From JASGIT01 sp047601665 (GTDB lineage Bacteria; Pseudomonadota; Gammaproteobacteria; Burkholderiales; Burkholderiaceae_C), in the NCBI GenBank assembly GCA_047601665.1, contig JASGIT010000001.1, positions 1,302,001 to 1,366,000 of the forward strand: a stretch of DNA of 64,000 bases, given 5' to 3'. Under the pieces are notes generated by a model. The model saw only the letters and a list, made by a program, of their open reading frames with translations. It ran no database searches and was not told the origin of the DNA. Positions 17,512 to 26,243 of this stretch are shown here, piece by piece; within the stretch, counting starts at the first letter, position 1, and every line of letters starts with the position of its first letter. A program made the position numbers and the translations under genes.

Positions 17512-18237
17512 TCAGAGGGTCTTGCTCAGCGTGACGATCAGGCGCGGCTTGTTCACGTCGCCGAAGTAGCTCTTCTTGGTGGCGCCCGTCACCGCGGCGG
17601 CCAGCGACAGGCCGCCGCCGAAGTCGTAGGCGCCGCCCACGCTGTAGTCCACGTAGTTGGGCACGCCCAGGTCGCGGATGTCGCTGGCGAAATGGGTGTA
17701 GCCCACCGATGCCTTCAGCGTGGTCTGGGGCGCGACCTCTTGCGCGAAGGCCAGGTTCAGGTAACCGGTGTTGGTGCCCTTCAGGCCCGAGCCGTCCTTG
17801 GCCCCGGCCCAGCCGAAGTAGTCCTTGGAGACGGTGTGCGAATACTTGGCCGTGAACGGGCCGAAGGTGCCCGCGCCGTACAGCTCGGTGGTGTTGCCGT
17901 GGCCGTTGCCGGGGTACACGTAGGTCAGCGCGCCCACGTCCCAGTCCACGTCGGCGGCCTTGAATTTGTAGCCGCCGTAGAAGTCCATCTCGATGGAGTT
18001 GCCCTGCAGCCAGTCCACGCTGGAGTTCCAGTTGCCGATGTACCAGCCGGACTCGCCGAAGGCATAGTCGAAGCCGCCCTGGATGGCGGGCTTCACCGCG
18101 CGGGTGCGGCTCGCGTCCTGGTCCTGGCCGCGAAACTTGTAGTTGGTGGTCAGCGCCACGTTGGCCGTCAACTGGGCCTGTGCGCAGAAGGGGGCCAGGG
18201 CGGCCACGGCAAGGGCGAGGTGGGATACGCGGATCAT
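17512..18237 (-). CDS. TorF-family putative porin / outer-membrane barrel
   Basis: 241 aa with a signal peptide (MIRVSHLALAVAALAPFCAQAQ), then LTANVALTTNYKFRGQDQDAS, the conserved opening of the TorF/conserved-hypothetical Gcw_chp family. Alternating amphipathic strands and a final TLSKTL with a hydrophobic end suit an outer-membrane beta-barrel. In many beta-proteobacteria this gene precedes glnK-amtB, as here with a 21-base gap, so it probably helps nitrogenous solutes cross the outer membrane under nitrogen limitation. The exact substrate is unknown. Confidence 0.9.
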   Translation of the reverse strand: MIRVSHLALAVAALAPFCAQAQLTANVALTTNYKFRGQDQDASRTRAVKPAIQGGFDYAFGESGWYIGNWNSSVDWLQGNSIEMDFYGGYKFKAADVDWDVGALTYVYPGNGHGNTTELYGAGTFGPFTAKYSHTVSKDYFGWAGAKDGSGLKGTNTGYLNLAFAQEVAPQTTLKASVGYTHFASDIRDLGVPNYVDYSVGGAYDFGGGLSLAAAVTGATKKSYFGDVNKPRLIVTLSKTL

Positions 18238-18294
18238 GGGGATTCCTCCAGATAGGCTTTGGAAAATGGATACAAGCTGCTACAACGCGGAATA

Positions 18295-18311
18295 AGCAGA
18301 AGTCGTGCCAA
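18295..18311 (-). promoter_or_regulatory. Predicted sigma-54 promoter for torF-glnK-amtB
   Basis: The minus strand reads TTGGCACG-N4-CTGCTT, one base away from the consensus YTGGCACG-N4-TTGCW. The -24 GG and -12 GC have the correct spacing. A start roughly 45-50 bases upstream of torF would follow. Two possible NtrC half-sites (TGCACCA at 18352-18358 and GCACCAA at 18366-18372) lie upstream. Nitrogen control of this operon is well known in related organisms. Confidence 0.75.
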
Positions 18312-18391
18312 CCCTGGGCGCGCTGCTGCACTGCCACATAAATCGACCGAATGCACCATCAACGCGCACCAATTGAGGGAGAAAACCGTCC

Positions 18392-19285
18392 ATGAGTCTT
18401 GCTTTGGTGCAAAGCCGCGCCCTGCTGGGGCTGCAAGCGCCCGCCGTCACCGTCGAAGTGCACCTGGCCAACGGCCTGCCCAGCTTCACCCTGGTGGGGC
18501 TGGCCGAGGTGGAGGTGAAGGAGGCGCGCGAGCGGGTGCGCTCGGCGCTGCACAACGCGGGACTCGCCTTCCCGCACAACCAGCGCATCACCGTGAACCT
18601 GGCGCCCGCCGACCTGCCCAAGGATTCGGGGCGATTCGACCTGCCGATCGCGCTGGGCATCCTGGCCGCCAGCGGGCAGATCGACGCGGCGCGGCTGGCG
18701 GGGCACGAGTTCGCGGGCGAGCTGTCGCTGTCGGGCGAGCTGCGGCCCGTGCGCGGAGCGCTGGCCACCGCGCTGGCATCCCGGGCGCAATCGCCCGATG
18801 GCCGCATGGTGCTGCCGCTCGCCAGCGCCGAGGAGGCCGCGCTGGTGCCCGGCACCCGGGTCTACGGCGCGCGCCATTTGCTGGACGTGGTGCGGCAGTT
18901 CCTGCCGCCCGGCGACGGGAATGCCATGTCGGCCACGGAGGCGGCCCCCGGCGGCGGCTGGCAGCCCCTGTGCCCCGGCCCGCCCGCCGCCGCGCGCCCT
19001 GGGCTGGACTGGGCCGACGTGAAGGGCCAGGCCGGGGCCAAGCGCGCGCTCGAAATCGCGGCGGCGGGCGGCCACGGCGTGCTGCTGGCCGGGCCGCCGG
19101 GCTCGGGCAAATCCATGCTCGCGCACCGCTTCGCTGGCCTGCTGCCCGGCATGACGGTGGATGAGGCGCTGGAGAGCGCCGCCATCGCCAGCCTGGCGGG
19201 CCGCTTCAGCCCTGACCGCTTCATGCAGCGCTTCACCGCCGCGCCGCACCACACCAGTAGCGCCGTGGCGCTGGTGGGTGGGGGC
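18392..19285 (+). pseudogene. comM: comM, 5' fragment (interrupted by Tn7-like element)
   Basis: Encodes the N-terminal 298 residues of a YifB/ComM Mg-chelatase-like AAA+ protein: the LonC-like domain (MSLALVQSRALLGLQAPAV, PSFTLVGLAE, ALHNAGLAFPHNQRITVNLAPADLPK) and the start of the ATPase with Walker A AGPPGSGKSMLAHR near residue 235. Reading enters the transposon after ...ALVGGG and stops at TAA 19301-19303. The 3' part resumes at 58571. ComM is a hexameric helicase promoting branch migration during natural transformation, so the intact function is lost here unless the element excises precisely. Confidence 0.95.
19281..19285. repeat. Left target-site duplication GGGGC
   Basis: GGGGC here is repeated at 58566-58570 directly outside the other transposon end. 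Removing the element and one copy restores an uninterrupted comM frame (GGG GGC | TCG CCG). A 5-bp duplication is the rule for Tn7-family transposons. Confidence 0.95.
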
Positions 19286-19330
19286 TGTGAGGTTTCTAAT
19301 TAATTGAGACGTTCTTGAAATACATGAGAT
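19286..19330. repeat. Left transposon end with two TGAGAC-type repeats
   Basis: The tip TGTGAGGT is followed by TTGAGAC (19304-19310) and ATGAGAT (19324-19330), spaced 20 bases apart and in the same orientation as the motifs at the right end when that end is read inwards. They are the probable left-end TnsB-binding sites. Only two clear copies are visible here, against four on the right. Confidence 0.75.
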
Positions 19331-19366
19331 TGATCTGCCAACGACTGATGCGTACATTCGTCATCG

Positions 19367-19530
19367 CCCGGCGACCGACATTGCGAACTCAGGGATTCCG
19401 GTCAAGGTTGGCATGGCGCTGACGGCGCACAAGACCATGGCCATGTTCATGCGCTATGTCCATAGCAAGACGAGCCGGTGCGCGAAGCGGCCGAGCTAGT
19501 AACCAACCGGCGCAAGGCCATCACCGGGGC
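19367..19530 (+). pseudogene. Tyrosine integrase C-terminal remnant
   Basis: In one frame the sequence reads SGIPVKVGMALTAHKTMAMFMRYVHS, and after a frameshift DEPVREAAELVTNRRKAITG. Together these match the last 55 or so residues of phage/ICE-type tyrosine recombinases (HKT helix, catalytic tyrosine in MRYVH, then EPVREAAELVxxRRxxITG). The conserved glycine before HKT is replaced by alanine and there is at least one frameshift, so it is a dead fragment. It lies right inside the left transposon end and marks an older mobile element. Confidence 0.75.
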
Positions 19531-19591
19531 ATATCTCAAAGCTTTTGTTCATTTATTATTCATGTTCACTTGTGGTGAACATGGTGAAAAA

Positions 19592-19756
19592 ATGAACTGC
19601 AGCAGCATTCTCACCAAGGCGATGGAGGCCACGAGCCCTCCTTTGAGCTGGAAGGTTTATGAACGAGAAGCTCTTGCATCACTGGGCGATGCAGATGCCA
19701 TCCTCGCACTGCGCATCAAGGAAGGCCCCGCCTATCGGTTCGCGGTGGAAGAGTGA
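19592..19756 (+). CDS. Small protein upstream of AbiEi-like gene
   Basis: 54 aa from the ATG at 19592 (MNCSSILTKAMEATSPPLSW) to a stop that overlaps the GTG start of the next gene. The segment VYEREALASLGDADAILALRIKEGPAYRFAVEE looks like a folded small domain. The stop-start overlap indicates cotranscription with the AbiEi-like gene. I do not recognise a named family; it may be part of the regulatory side of that system. Confidence 0.5.
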   Translation: MNCSSILTKAMEATSPPLSWKVYEREALASLGDADAILALRIKEGPAYRFAVEE

Positions 19757-20616
19757 AAGCCGTGGTCCGTATCGAAACCCTGGGTGCCCAGGAGGCGCGG
19801 CGTTCAAGCATCTCTCGGCCCCCGAGTAGGCTGCTTGTTGTGCCCTACCTGTCGAAGAAAAATGCCGCCCTGTTCCAGGAGGCCGGGTTGAACTTCATAG
19901 ACACCGCAGGGAACGCTTTCATCGACGTTCCTGGCTGCTATGTCTTTATCTCTGGCAAGCAACGGCTGGAACAAGCTCCCCCTGGCTCTGGTCATAAGGT
20001 AATGGGAGCGGCAAGCGCCTTGCGGGTTTTCTTCACTTTGCTGACAGAATCCGATATGCCAGGGAGCCCGATACGCGACATCGCCACGAAGGCGGGAGTC
20101 TCCCTGGGCTCCGCAGCGAAAGCGCTGGAAGGCCTTAGACGCCTGGGCCACCTGAGCCCCGGTGACACCAAAAGCCGCAGGCTGCTCGCCGCTGACACCC
20201 TGCGGCTGGAGTGGGCTCGCAACTACCCCATCGCCCTGCGCAGCAAGCTCAACCCTCAGCGGTACGCTCCGCAAAATGGATGGTGGTGGAAGGATGCCAA
20301 GCTGCTGCCCGGAGAAGCGGCTTGGGGGGGCGAGGTCAGCGCTGCGCTCAAAACCTCATACCTCCAGCCCGAGCAGGCCACCATCTACTGCTGGAAGGAC
20401 CGAGGCAAGCTGTTGATGCAGCATCGCCTGCGGCCCGATCCCAACGGGACAGTTGAAATCCTCGACGCCTTCTGGACGCCGCCCCCATCTGGCGCTGAGC
20501 CTATCGCACCTTTGCTGCTGATCTACGCGGACCTCATGACCAGCCTGGATGGCCGCAACCGCGAGGTGGCACACCTGCTGAGAAAGGAAATCTTCGATGC
20601 TGAAACGACTTCCTGA
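19753..20616 (+). CDS. AbiEi-like winged-helix protein (type IV antitoxin-like)
   Basis: 287 aa with a GTG start that overlaps the previous stop (GTGA). Residues about 85-150 form a winged helix (ALRVFFTLLTESDMPGSPIRDIATKAGVSLGSAAKALEGLRRLGHL), followed by a C-terminal domain with LDAFWTPP and LIYADLMTSLDGRNREVAHLLRKE, similar to the DNA-binding antitoxin/regulator AbiEi proteins that pair with nucleotidyltransferase toxins. The gene after it starts in the right place for the partner but is cut short, so the protein appears to be an orphan regulator. Confidence 0.7.
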   Translation: MKAVVRIETLGAQEARRSSISRPPSRLLVVPYLSKKNAALFQEAGLNFIDTAGNAFIDVPGCYVFISGKQRLEQAPPGSGHKVMGAASALRVFFTLLTESDMPGSPIRDIATKAGVSLGSAAKALEGLRRLGHLSPGDTKSRRLLAADTLRLEWARNYPIALRSKLNPQRYAPQNGWWWKDAKLLPGEAAWGGEVSAALKTSYLQPEQATIYCWKDRGKLLMQHRLRPDPNGTVEILDAFWTPPPSGAEPIAPLLLIYADLMTSLDGRNREVAHLLRKEIFDAETTS

Positions 20617-20698
20617 CCGCGTAGACCCTGCCCTGCACGCGATCCTATCCTCGCCTACCTCGCATCAGACCTACCTACCAGCGATCGCCGCGCGGTAG
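20597..20698 (+). pseudogene. Truncated downstream partner of the AbiEi-like gene
   Basis: The ATG at 20597 overlaps the end of the AbiEi-like gene and opens a 33-residue frame, MLKRLPDRVDPALHAILSS, ending at TAG 20696-20698. Partner toxins of AbiEi-like proteins are nucleotidyltransferases of several hundred residues; no further nucleotidyltransferase motif (GSxxD) follows in any frame. I read it as the 5' remnant of such a gene. Confidence 0.5.
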
Positions 20699-20745
20699 CA
20701 CCGGCCGGGTACTGAGCGCTAGCGCCATTCGTAATGCCAGCGCAA

Positions 20746-22038
20746 CTAGCCGGTTTCTTCCATGGCTGATGGTGCAAGCGCCTTCGCCTTGGACGACGGG
20801 ATGGTATTGATCGCCTTGGCCGCAAGTTCTTTAACCTGCCCAGCGAAGCCGGGAACCGCACGCATCGCATCTTTCACAAGGTCCGATGAAACCAGTTCAT
20901 GCCATGGGCTGCCATGGCTGTCAGTCTCAACCAGTCGTAGCGGTAACTCGTCCAACCGCGTCAAGGCGGAAGCTAGCAGACGAGCCTCCATGTCCTTGTC
21001 AATGCGAGCAGCCTCACGGCGGAAGCCCTCATAGGCACGAGAAATTGATGCCTTGAAAGCGTAGTCTTCCGCAAGCCGGAATCGCTGTCCGATCTGCTTC
21101 GTCGCCAGCCAGCCGAACCACACCGGCGCCCCCACCGAGAGCAGCGACAACATGAGGTTCAAGATGACCACGGAAGTCGTCACGTCCGGTTGCCTGAACA
21201 GTTCCGACAATGTGTGCAGTTGGGACGAGCCGAAGTAACTGCCCGCGACCAGCGCCACCACAAGACCGGCGACCCATGTCCACATGGACTTGGATAAAGA
21301 TCCCGACCGCTCGGTAAAGGCAGCGGCAAGTCCAACGCTGGTTGCGGCCGAGTAGGCTGTCTCGCATCGCTCTAGCACGGACTCGGCATCCTTGGTGCTC
21401 TGTCGAAGCCTTTCGTCAAGACCGTCAGCACTACCGCGAAGTTCTTCGATATGCCCATGATCTTTGGTTGCGTCCCGCACCAAGCCTTGAAGTTTTTCGC
21501 GGGCTTCGGCAAGGGATGCGAGATCGGTTGGCAACTGATCTGCCGCGTCGTGCGCATTCTCAATGCGGGAAACCATTGTCGCCAGACTGGTGGTGCGCGG
21601 CTCAAGACCCTTTAGCTGAGCTTCCAAGCTCCGCACTTGGTTTGTCAGTTTGCGCAGTTTGGCGACCGCCTCCGCGTGTTCATCCTGCACGAGGGCTGCG
21701 GTGAGCACCTTCCGCAGTCCTTGAAGCGTCAGCAGGTAAGTCGGGACACCAGTACCAGCGTTGCTCCAAATGTTCGGAACCGTGTTGCTATGCAGAAACT
21801 TGATGCGCCGCACGTAGTCTTGCAAGACGCTATCAGCTTCCCTCAGATCGTCATTGCCGTGCTCATCAATGAAGTCAACCAGTGATTGGGCCTCTGCGAC
21901 GAGTTCTTCGCTCGTGAGCCCAGGGAAGCTCCAGTTGTTATGAGCAATCCCGAACGGTTGACCAGCCGGAACCGTGGCCTTGACCTGGGCGATGACCTGC
22001 TTAAGCTGGGCCTGAAGTTCTTCGAGCGTTCCGTGCAT
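20746..22038 (-). CDS. Coiled-coil membrane protein of unknown function
   Basis: 430 aa. Residues about 110-240 are highly helical with heptad-like patterns (LRKLTNQVRSLEAQLKGLEPR, SLAEAREKLQGLVRDA), suggesting a coiled coil. Two membrane spans follow, about 251-270 (WTWVAGLVVALVAGSYFG) and 287-312 (SVVILNLMLSLLSVGAPVWFGWLA), then a cytoplasmic helical tail (ASISRAYEGFRREAARIDKDMEARLLASAL). The design resembles sensor or pore-forming accessory proteins of phage-defence loci, but I recognise no specific family. It is monocistronic, facing the AbiEi-like gene tail to tail. Confidence 0.7.
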   Translation of the reverse strand: MHGTLEELQAQLKQVIAQVKATVPAGQPFGIAHNNWSFPGLTSEELVAEAQSLVDFIDEHGNDDLREADSVLQDYVRRIKFLHSNTVPNIWSNAGTGVPTYLLTLQGLRKVLTAALVQDEHAEAVAKLRKLTNQVRSLEAQLKGLEPRTTSLATMVSRIENAHDAADQLPTDLASLAEAREKLQGLVRDATKDHGHIEELRGSADGLDERLRQSTKDAESVLERCETAYSAATSVGLAAAFTERSGSLSKSMWTWVAGLVVALVAGSYFGSSQLHTLSELFRQPDVTTSVVILNLMLSLLSVGAPVWFGWLATKQIGQRFRLAEDYAFKASISRAYEGFRREAARIDKDMEARLLASALTRLDELPLRLVETDSHGSPWHELVSSDLVKDAMRAVPGFAGQVKELAAKAINTIPSSKAKALAPSAMEETG

Positions 22039-22287
22039 GCGTTATGTCTCCCTAAAGCCATTGTTACAGACTAATTTTCTTGCATAGGTACGGGAGTCCG
22101 CGACCAGCCAGCCTATCCAACGATAGTTTTCGTCTGCCACGTACGGCAGCAATGAGGCGATTCCAACCGATCACATTGCCGGCCTGCACGATCACGAAGA
22201 AATGGACGACCTGGTCATGTGTGAGTGGAATATCGGCCCCATTTCCCCAAACTCCGCTGCGCGGTCGCGTATCGCTTGGACTCCGAC
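22039..22287. other. Intergenic region without a recognised gene
   Basis: Between two divergently oriented genes. No convincing coding frame, RNA or repeat was seen; it should contain the promoters of both neighbours. Confidence 0.5.
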
Positions 22288-22758
22288 ATGACCAAATGCT
22301 GCGCCTGCTGCGGCAACATCTTTGTTCCTCGCCCTCAAGTTCCCAACCAAGCTTTCTGCGCCTCGCCAGACTGCCAGCGTGCTCGCAAACGCCAGTGGCA
22401 ACGGGACAAGCTCCAATCCGATCCGACTTATCGAATCAACCAGCGAGCTGCTCAGCTCGCATGGACCCAGCGCAACCAAGATTATTGGCCCAACTATCGT
22501 GCAACCCGGCCCGAGTACAGGCAACGCAACCGCGAGCAGCAGCAAATGCGCGATGCCAACAGGCCAGTCGCTGAGCCTGTAAAGATGGACGTGTGCGACC
22601 TGCCGTCTGGCCTGTACCGCATTACGCGGCGGCCAGATTTTCCAAAGACAAGTAGTGATTCATGGGTTGTCGAGATCACACCTATAGACATGACGCGCTC
22701 TCGCAAGATGGATGCGTCAAGAGAGGACTTTATCGACATCTCAGCTTTCCGCTCGTAA
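22288..22758 (+). CDS. Cysteine-rich protein next to the recombinase/ParB block
   Basis: 156 aa from the ATG at 22288. The N-terminus CCACCGNIFVPRPQVPNQAFC with CASPDCQRARKRQWQRDKL contains four spaced cysteine groups that could bind zinc, followed by a strongly basic helix and a second basic repeat-like region (AWTQRNQDYWPNYRATRPEYRQ). This looks like a small DNA- or RNA-binding protein. It precedes the serine recombinase by about 145 bases on the same strand. I believe similar proteins accompany this recombinase-ParB set elsewhere, but I cannot name the family. Confidence 0.65.
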   Translation: MTKCCACCGNIFVPRPQVPNQAFCASPDCQRARKRQWQRDKLQSDPTYRINQRAAQLAWTQRNQDYWPNYRATRPEYRQRNREQQQMRDANRPVAEPVKMDVCDLPSGLYRITRRPDFPKTSSDSWVVEITPIDMTRSRKMDASREDFIDISAFRS

Positions 22759-22903
22759 CGTCCTCTCCAACGGGCTCTCGAACGTCCTGCATGGCAACGA
22801 TTTCAATCGTGTGGTTGCTGTCTTGCCTATCGCTTAGCAGCAATGCATCCATCGAGGGAATACGGCAGGCCCGGCAACGTCCATCACAAAGCGACCGGGC
22901 ACC

Positions 22904-24469
22904 ATGTCAGCGACCATTCCTCCAGGCGATGTATCCGAGTCATCACCTCGGCTCCACGCGGCGCAGTACGTGCGCATGTCCACCGAACACCAGCAATACT
23001 CGACGGAGAACCAATCCGACAAAATCCGCGAATACGCCACCCGGCGCAATATCGAGATAGTCCGCACCTACGCCGACGAGGGGAAGAGCGGTCTGCGCAT
23101 TGATGGCAGGCAAGCGCTCCAGCAACTGATCAGCGATGTGCAGGCGGGCAAAGCCGATTTCCAAATCATCCTCGTCTATGACGTGAGCCGCTGGGGCCGG
23201 TTCCAAGATGCAGACGAAAGCGCCTACTACGAATACATCTGTCGCCGCGCCGGGCTCCAGGTGGCCTATTGCGCCGAGCAGTTCGAGAACGACGGGTCGC
23301 CGGTGTCCACCATCGTCAAGGGTGTCAAACGCGCGATGGCGGGGGAATATAGCCGCGAGTTGTCGGCCAAGGTGTTCGCGGGCCAATGCCGCCTGATCGA
23401 ACTCGGCTTCCGGCAGGGCGGGCCGGCGGGCTACGGCCTGCGGCGTGTGCTGATCGACCAGTCCGGTTCGGTGAAGGGCCAACTCTCGCGCGGCGAGCAC
23501 AAAAGCCTACAGACCGACCGCGTGATCTTGCAGCCCGGCCCCGATTCAGAAGTCGCGGTCGTCAACCAGATCTACCGCTGGTTTGTCGATGATGGCCTGT
23601 TCGAGTCGGAAATCGCTGACCAGCTCAACACGCAGGGCACACTTACTGACCTGGGCCGAGCATGGACACGGGCCACAGTGCGCGAGGTGCTGTCGAATGA
23701 GAAGTACATCGGCAATAACCTCTACAACCGGCGCTCCTTCAAGCTCAAGAAGACGCGGGTGGTGAACGGCCCGGAGATGTGGATCCGGAAGGACGGGGCA
23801 TTCGAGGGGGTCGTGTTGCCCGACCTGTTCTATACAGCGCAAGGCATCTTGCGCGAACGCGCCCACCGCTTCAGCAACGACGAACTGATTGAGAAACTGC
23901 GACGTCTATTCCAACAGCATGGCTATCTCTCAGGTCTCATCATTGACGAAGCTGAAGGGATGCCTTCAGCGGCGGCTTATGCACACCGCTTCGGCAGCCT
24001 GATCCGCGCTTACCAGGCAGTAGGTTTCACGCCAGATCGGGACTATCAGTATCTGGAGGTCAACCAGTTCCTGCGCCGCTTGCACCCGGAGGTCGTTGGC
24101 CAGACCGAGAAAATGATCTCAGAAGTTGGCGGCATGGTCTTGCGCGATCCTGCGACTGACTTGCTCACCGTCAATCGCGAGTTCACCGTCTCGCTGGTGC
24201 TCTCGCGCTGCCAGTTGCTTGATAGCGGTCGCCGACGCTGGAAGGTGCGCTTTGACACCGGTCTCGCTCCCGACGTGACAGTCGCGGTCCGATTGGATCA
24301 GACGAACCAGGCAGCGCTGGACTACTACCTGCTGCCGCGTCTCGATTTTGGCCAGCCGCGCATCCACTTGGCCGACCACAACGGCCTCGAATTCGAGAGC
24401 TACCGCTTCGACAGCCTGGATTATCTCTACAGCATGGCTGAGCGCAGCCGCATCCGGAGAGTCACATGA
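22904..24469 (+). CDS. Large serine recombinase
   Basis: 521 aa. The resolvase catalytic domain starts AAQYVRMSTEHQQYSTENQ with the nucleophile at Ser26, continues with YADEGKSGLRIDGRQALQQLISDV, the conserved arginines in YDVSRWGRF and the helix AGEYSRELSAKV. A recombinase domain (GGPAGYGLRRVL, to about residue 290) and an extended C-terminal region follow. Such enzymes cut and rejoin DNA at att sites through a phosphoserine link. The stop codon overlaps the start of the ParB-like gene (ATGA), the first of three such overlaps. It is probably the remains or core of a separate mobile unit nested in the transposon. Confidence 0.9.
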   Translation: MSATIPPGDVSESSPRLHAAQYVRMSTEHQQYSTENQSDKIREYATRRNIEIVRTYADEGKSGLRIDGRQALQQLISDVQAGKADFQIILVYDVSRWGRFQDADESAYYEYICRRAGLQVAYCAEQFENDGSPVSTIVKGVKRAMAGEYSRELSAKVFAGQCRLIELGFRQGGPAGYGLRRVLIDQSGSVKGQLSRGEHKSLQTDRVILQPGPDSEVAVVNQIYRWFVDDGLFESEIADQLNTQGTLTDLGRAWTRATVREVLSNEKYIGNNLYNRRSFKLKKTRVVNGPEMWIRKDGAFEGVVLPDLFYTAQGILRERAHRFSNDELIEKLRRLFQQHGYLSGLIIDEAEGMPSAAAYAHRFGSLIRAYQAVGFTPDRDYQYLEVNQFLRRLHPEVVGQTEKMISEVGGMVLRDPATDLLTVNREFTVSLVLSRCQLLDSGRRRWKVRFDTGLAPDVTVAVRLDQTNQAALDYYLLPRLDFGQPRIHLADHNGLEFESYRFDSLDYLYSMAERSRIRRVT

Positions 24470-25365
24470 CCAAGCAACACCACGCCACTGATTTGAAAAT
24501 GGTCCCAGTCGATCAAATTGCCGTGCTCAACCCGCGCGACCGCAATGGCCGCGTATTCGAGGAGATTGTCGGCAACATTAAAGATCTCGGATTAAAGAAG
24601 CCTGTCACGGTCACGCCGCGTAACGACTTGGAAGACAGCAAGCGCTACCTGCTGATCTGTGGTGAAGGTCGGCTCAAGGCGTTCAAAACACTCGGTGAAC
24701 AGCAGATCCCCGCACTGGTTGTGCAGGTCAACGACGAAGATGCCTTCATCATGAGCCTGACTGAGAACATTGCGCGCAGGAAATACAGCGCACTGGAATT
24801 GCTGATGAGCATTGAACAGCTGAGCCAGCGAGGCTATGACAAACGAGTCATAGCCCAGAAAACCGGCCTCAGCCTGAATTACATCAAAGACATCCTGCTC
24901 CTCTTCGAAAAGGGTGAGGAGCGTCTGCTGGCTGCCGTCGAGGCTGGCCGGATTCCACTCAATATTGCCATCACCATCGCGGGCGCAGGGGATGAAGAAG
25001 CGGTGCAGGCCGCACTACAAGAGGCCTACGAAAGCGGCCAGTTGCGTGGTGCGCAACTGATGCAAGCGCGGCGCGTGCTTCAGCGGCGCTGTGCTCTGGG
25101 CAAGACGCTGGCCCATGGACCTGCGCGCAAGGGTGCGTCCGTCACCACCTCCAGCCTTGTGCGCAACTACCAAAATGAGGTCGAGCGACAGAAGCTGAGC
25201 ATCAAAAAAGCGGAGTTCACACAGCAGCGCCTACTGTTCGTGATCGAGGCGCTACGCCAATTGCTGTCCGACGAGCATTTCTCCAATCTGCTGCGCGCCG
25301 AAGGTCTGGACACCTTGCCCAAGCAACTGGCCGAGCGTATCTGGGCTGGAGGCCATGCGACATGA
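24466..25365 (+). CDS. ParB/RepB-like DNA-binding protein 1
   Basis: 299 aa. An N-terminal ParB/Srx-type domain (PVDQIAVLNPRDRNGRVFEEIVGNIKDLGLKKPVTV, ICGEGRLKAFKTLGEQQIPALVV, MSLTENIARRKYSALELL) is followed by a helix-turn-helix around YDKRVIAQKTGLSLNYIKDILLL and a helical tail. ParB-like proteins bind centromere-like DNA and may hydrolyse CTP. Overlaps of four bases with both neighbours show that recombinase, this gene and the next are one translational unit. No ParA ATPase is present, so classical plasmid partitioning is unlikely; a role with the recombinase is possible. Confidence 0.85.
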   Translation: MTKQHHATDLKMVPVDQIAVLNPRDRNGRVFEEIVGNIKDLGLKKPVTVTPRNDLEDSKRYLLICGEGRLKAFKTLGEQQIPALVVQVNDEDAFIMSLTENIARRKYSALELLMSIEQLSQRGYDKRVIAQKTGLSLNYIKDILLLFEKGEERLLAAVEAGRIPLNIAITIAGAGDEEAVQAALQEAYESGQLRGAQLMQARRVLQRRCALGKTLAHGPARKGASVTTSSLVRNYQNEVERQKLSIKKAEFTQQRLLFVIEALRQLLSDEHFSNLLRAEGLDTLPKQLAERIWAGGHAT

Positions 25366-26243
25366 GTCGGCCACCGCTGGGGTTTGTTCCGGAGCCGGTC
25401 ACGCTTGCACTGGACCGGATTCTGCCCACACGCAAACCGCCAGGAGGGTTGAGCACCTCGCGCAAGTTTCGGCAGATCGTGACCTCAATCCAGGGCATCG
25501 GCCTGATCGAACCCTTGAGCGTAGGCAAGGCAAGCAAGACTGGGCAGCACCTCTTGCTCGACGGGCATATCCGACTGCTGGCGCTACAGCAGCTCGGCTA
25601 TGTGGATGCGCCTTGCTTGATCGCCATCGATGACGAAAGCTATACCTACAACAGCCGGATTAATCGCATCACATCGATCCAAGAACACCACATGCTTAGG
25701 CGCGCGGTCGAGCGCGGTGTCACACCCGAGAAGTTGGCCAAGGCACTGGACGTGGATATCACCCTTATCTATAAGAAAGTGAATCTGCTTGATGGCATTT
25801 GCTTGGAAGCGGTCGAGATGCTGAAAGACCAGCACTTCACCGCCCATCTTGGCTCGGTACTACGGAAGATGAAAACAATACGGCAGGTCGAGTGCGTGGA
25901 ACTGATGCTCACCGCCAACAACATGACGGTCGCCTACGCCAGGGCCTTGCTGGCAGCCACACCGCAGAACTTGCTGGTTGACGAAAAACGGCCCCAAAAA
26001 CTGTCCGGCGTCACGGCGGAACAGATGGTGAAGATGGAGCGTGAAATGGGAAATATCCAAGGCCAACTGAAGCTGGTCGAGAAATCCTATGGACAGGACG
26101 TGCTGCTCCTGACGCTGGCGCGCGGCTACCTTGGCAAGCTGGTCGACAACAAGGCGGTGCTTCGCTTTTTGTCGAAGCACCAGCCCGATGTGCTGGCCGA
26201 ATTCGAGAACATCGTTCAGACCGTAGCGTTAGACGGCAAATGA
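25362..26243 (+). CDS. RepB-type ParB-like protein 2
   Basis: 293 aa. The N-terminus is a degenerate ParB domain (LPTRKPPGGLSTSRKFRQIVTSIQGIGLIEPLSV, LLDGHIRLLALQQLGYVDAPCLI), then a helix-turn-helix (GVTPEKLAKALDVDITLIYKKVNLL) and a C-terminal part (EKSYGQDVLLLTLARGYLGKLVDNKAVLRFLSKHQPDVL) matching the RepB C-terminal domain of plasmid-partitioning-like proteins. It is translationally coupled to the ParB-like gene upstream and to a 43-codon frame downstream. Two different ParB-like proteins behind one recombinase form a recurrent but poorly understood set. Confidence 0.85.
   Translation: MSRPPLGFVPEPVTLALDRILPTRKPPGGLSTSRKFRQIVTSIQGIGLIEPLSVGKASKTGQHLLLDGHIRLLALQQLGYVDAPCLIAIDDESYTYNSRINRITSIQEHHMLRRAVERGVTPEKLAKALDVDITLIYKKVNLLDGICLEAVEMLKDQHFTAHLGSVLRKMKTIRQVECVELMLTANNMTVAYARALLAATPQNLLVDEKRPQKLSGVTAEQMVKMEREMGNIQGQLKLVEKSYGQDVLLLTLARGYLGKLVDNKAVLRFLSKHQPDVLAEFENIVQTVALDGK

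Noticed and set aside
24466..26243. ParB-like genes as a plasmid partition system
   Set aside because: No ParA ATPase, replication gene or parS array is visible, and the genes are chained to a recombinase inside a chromosomal transposon.
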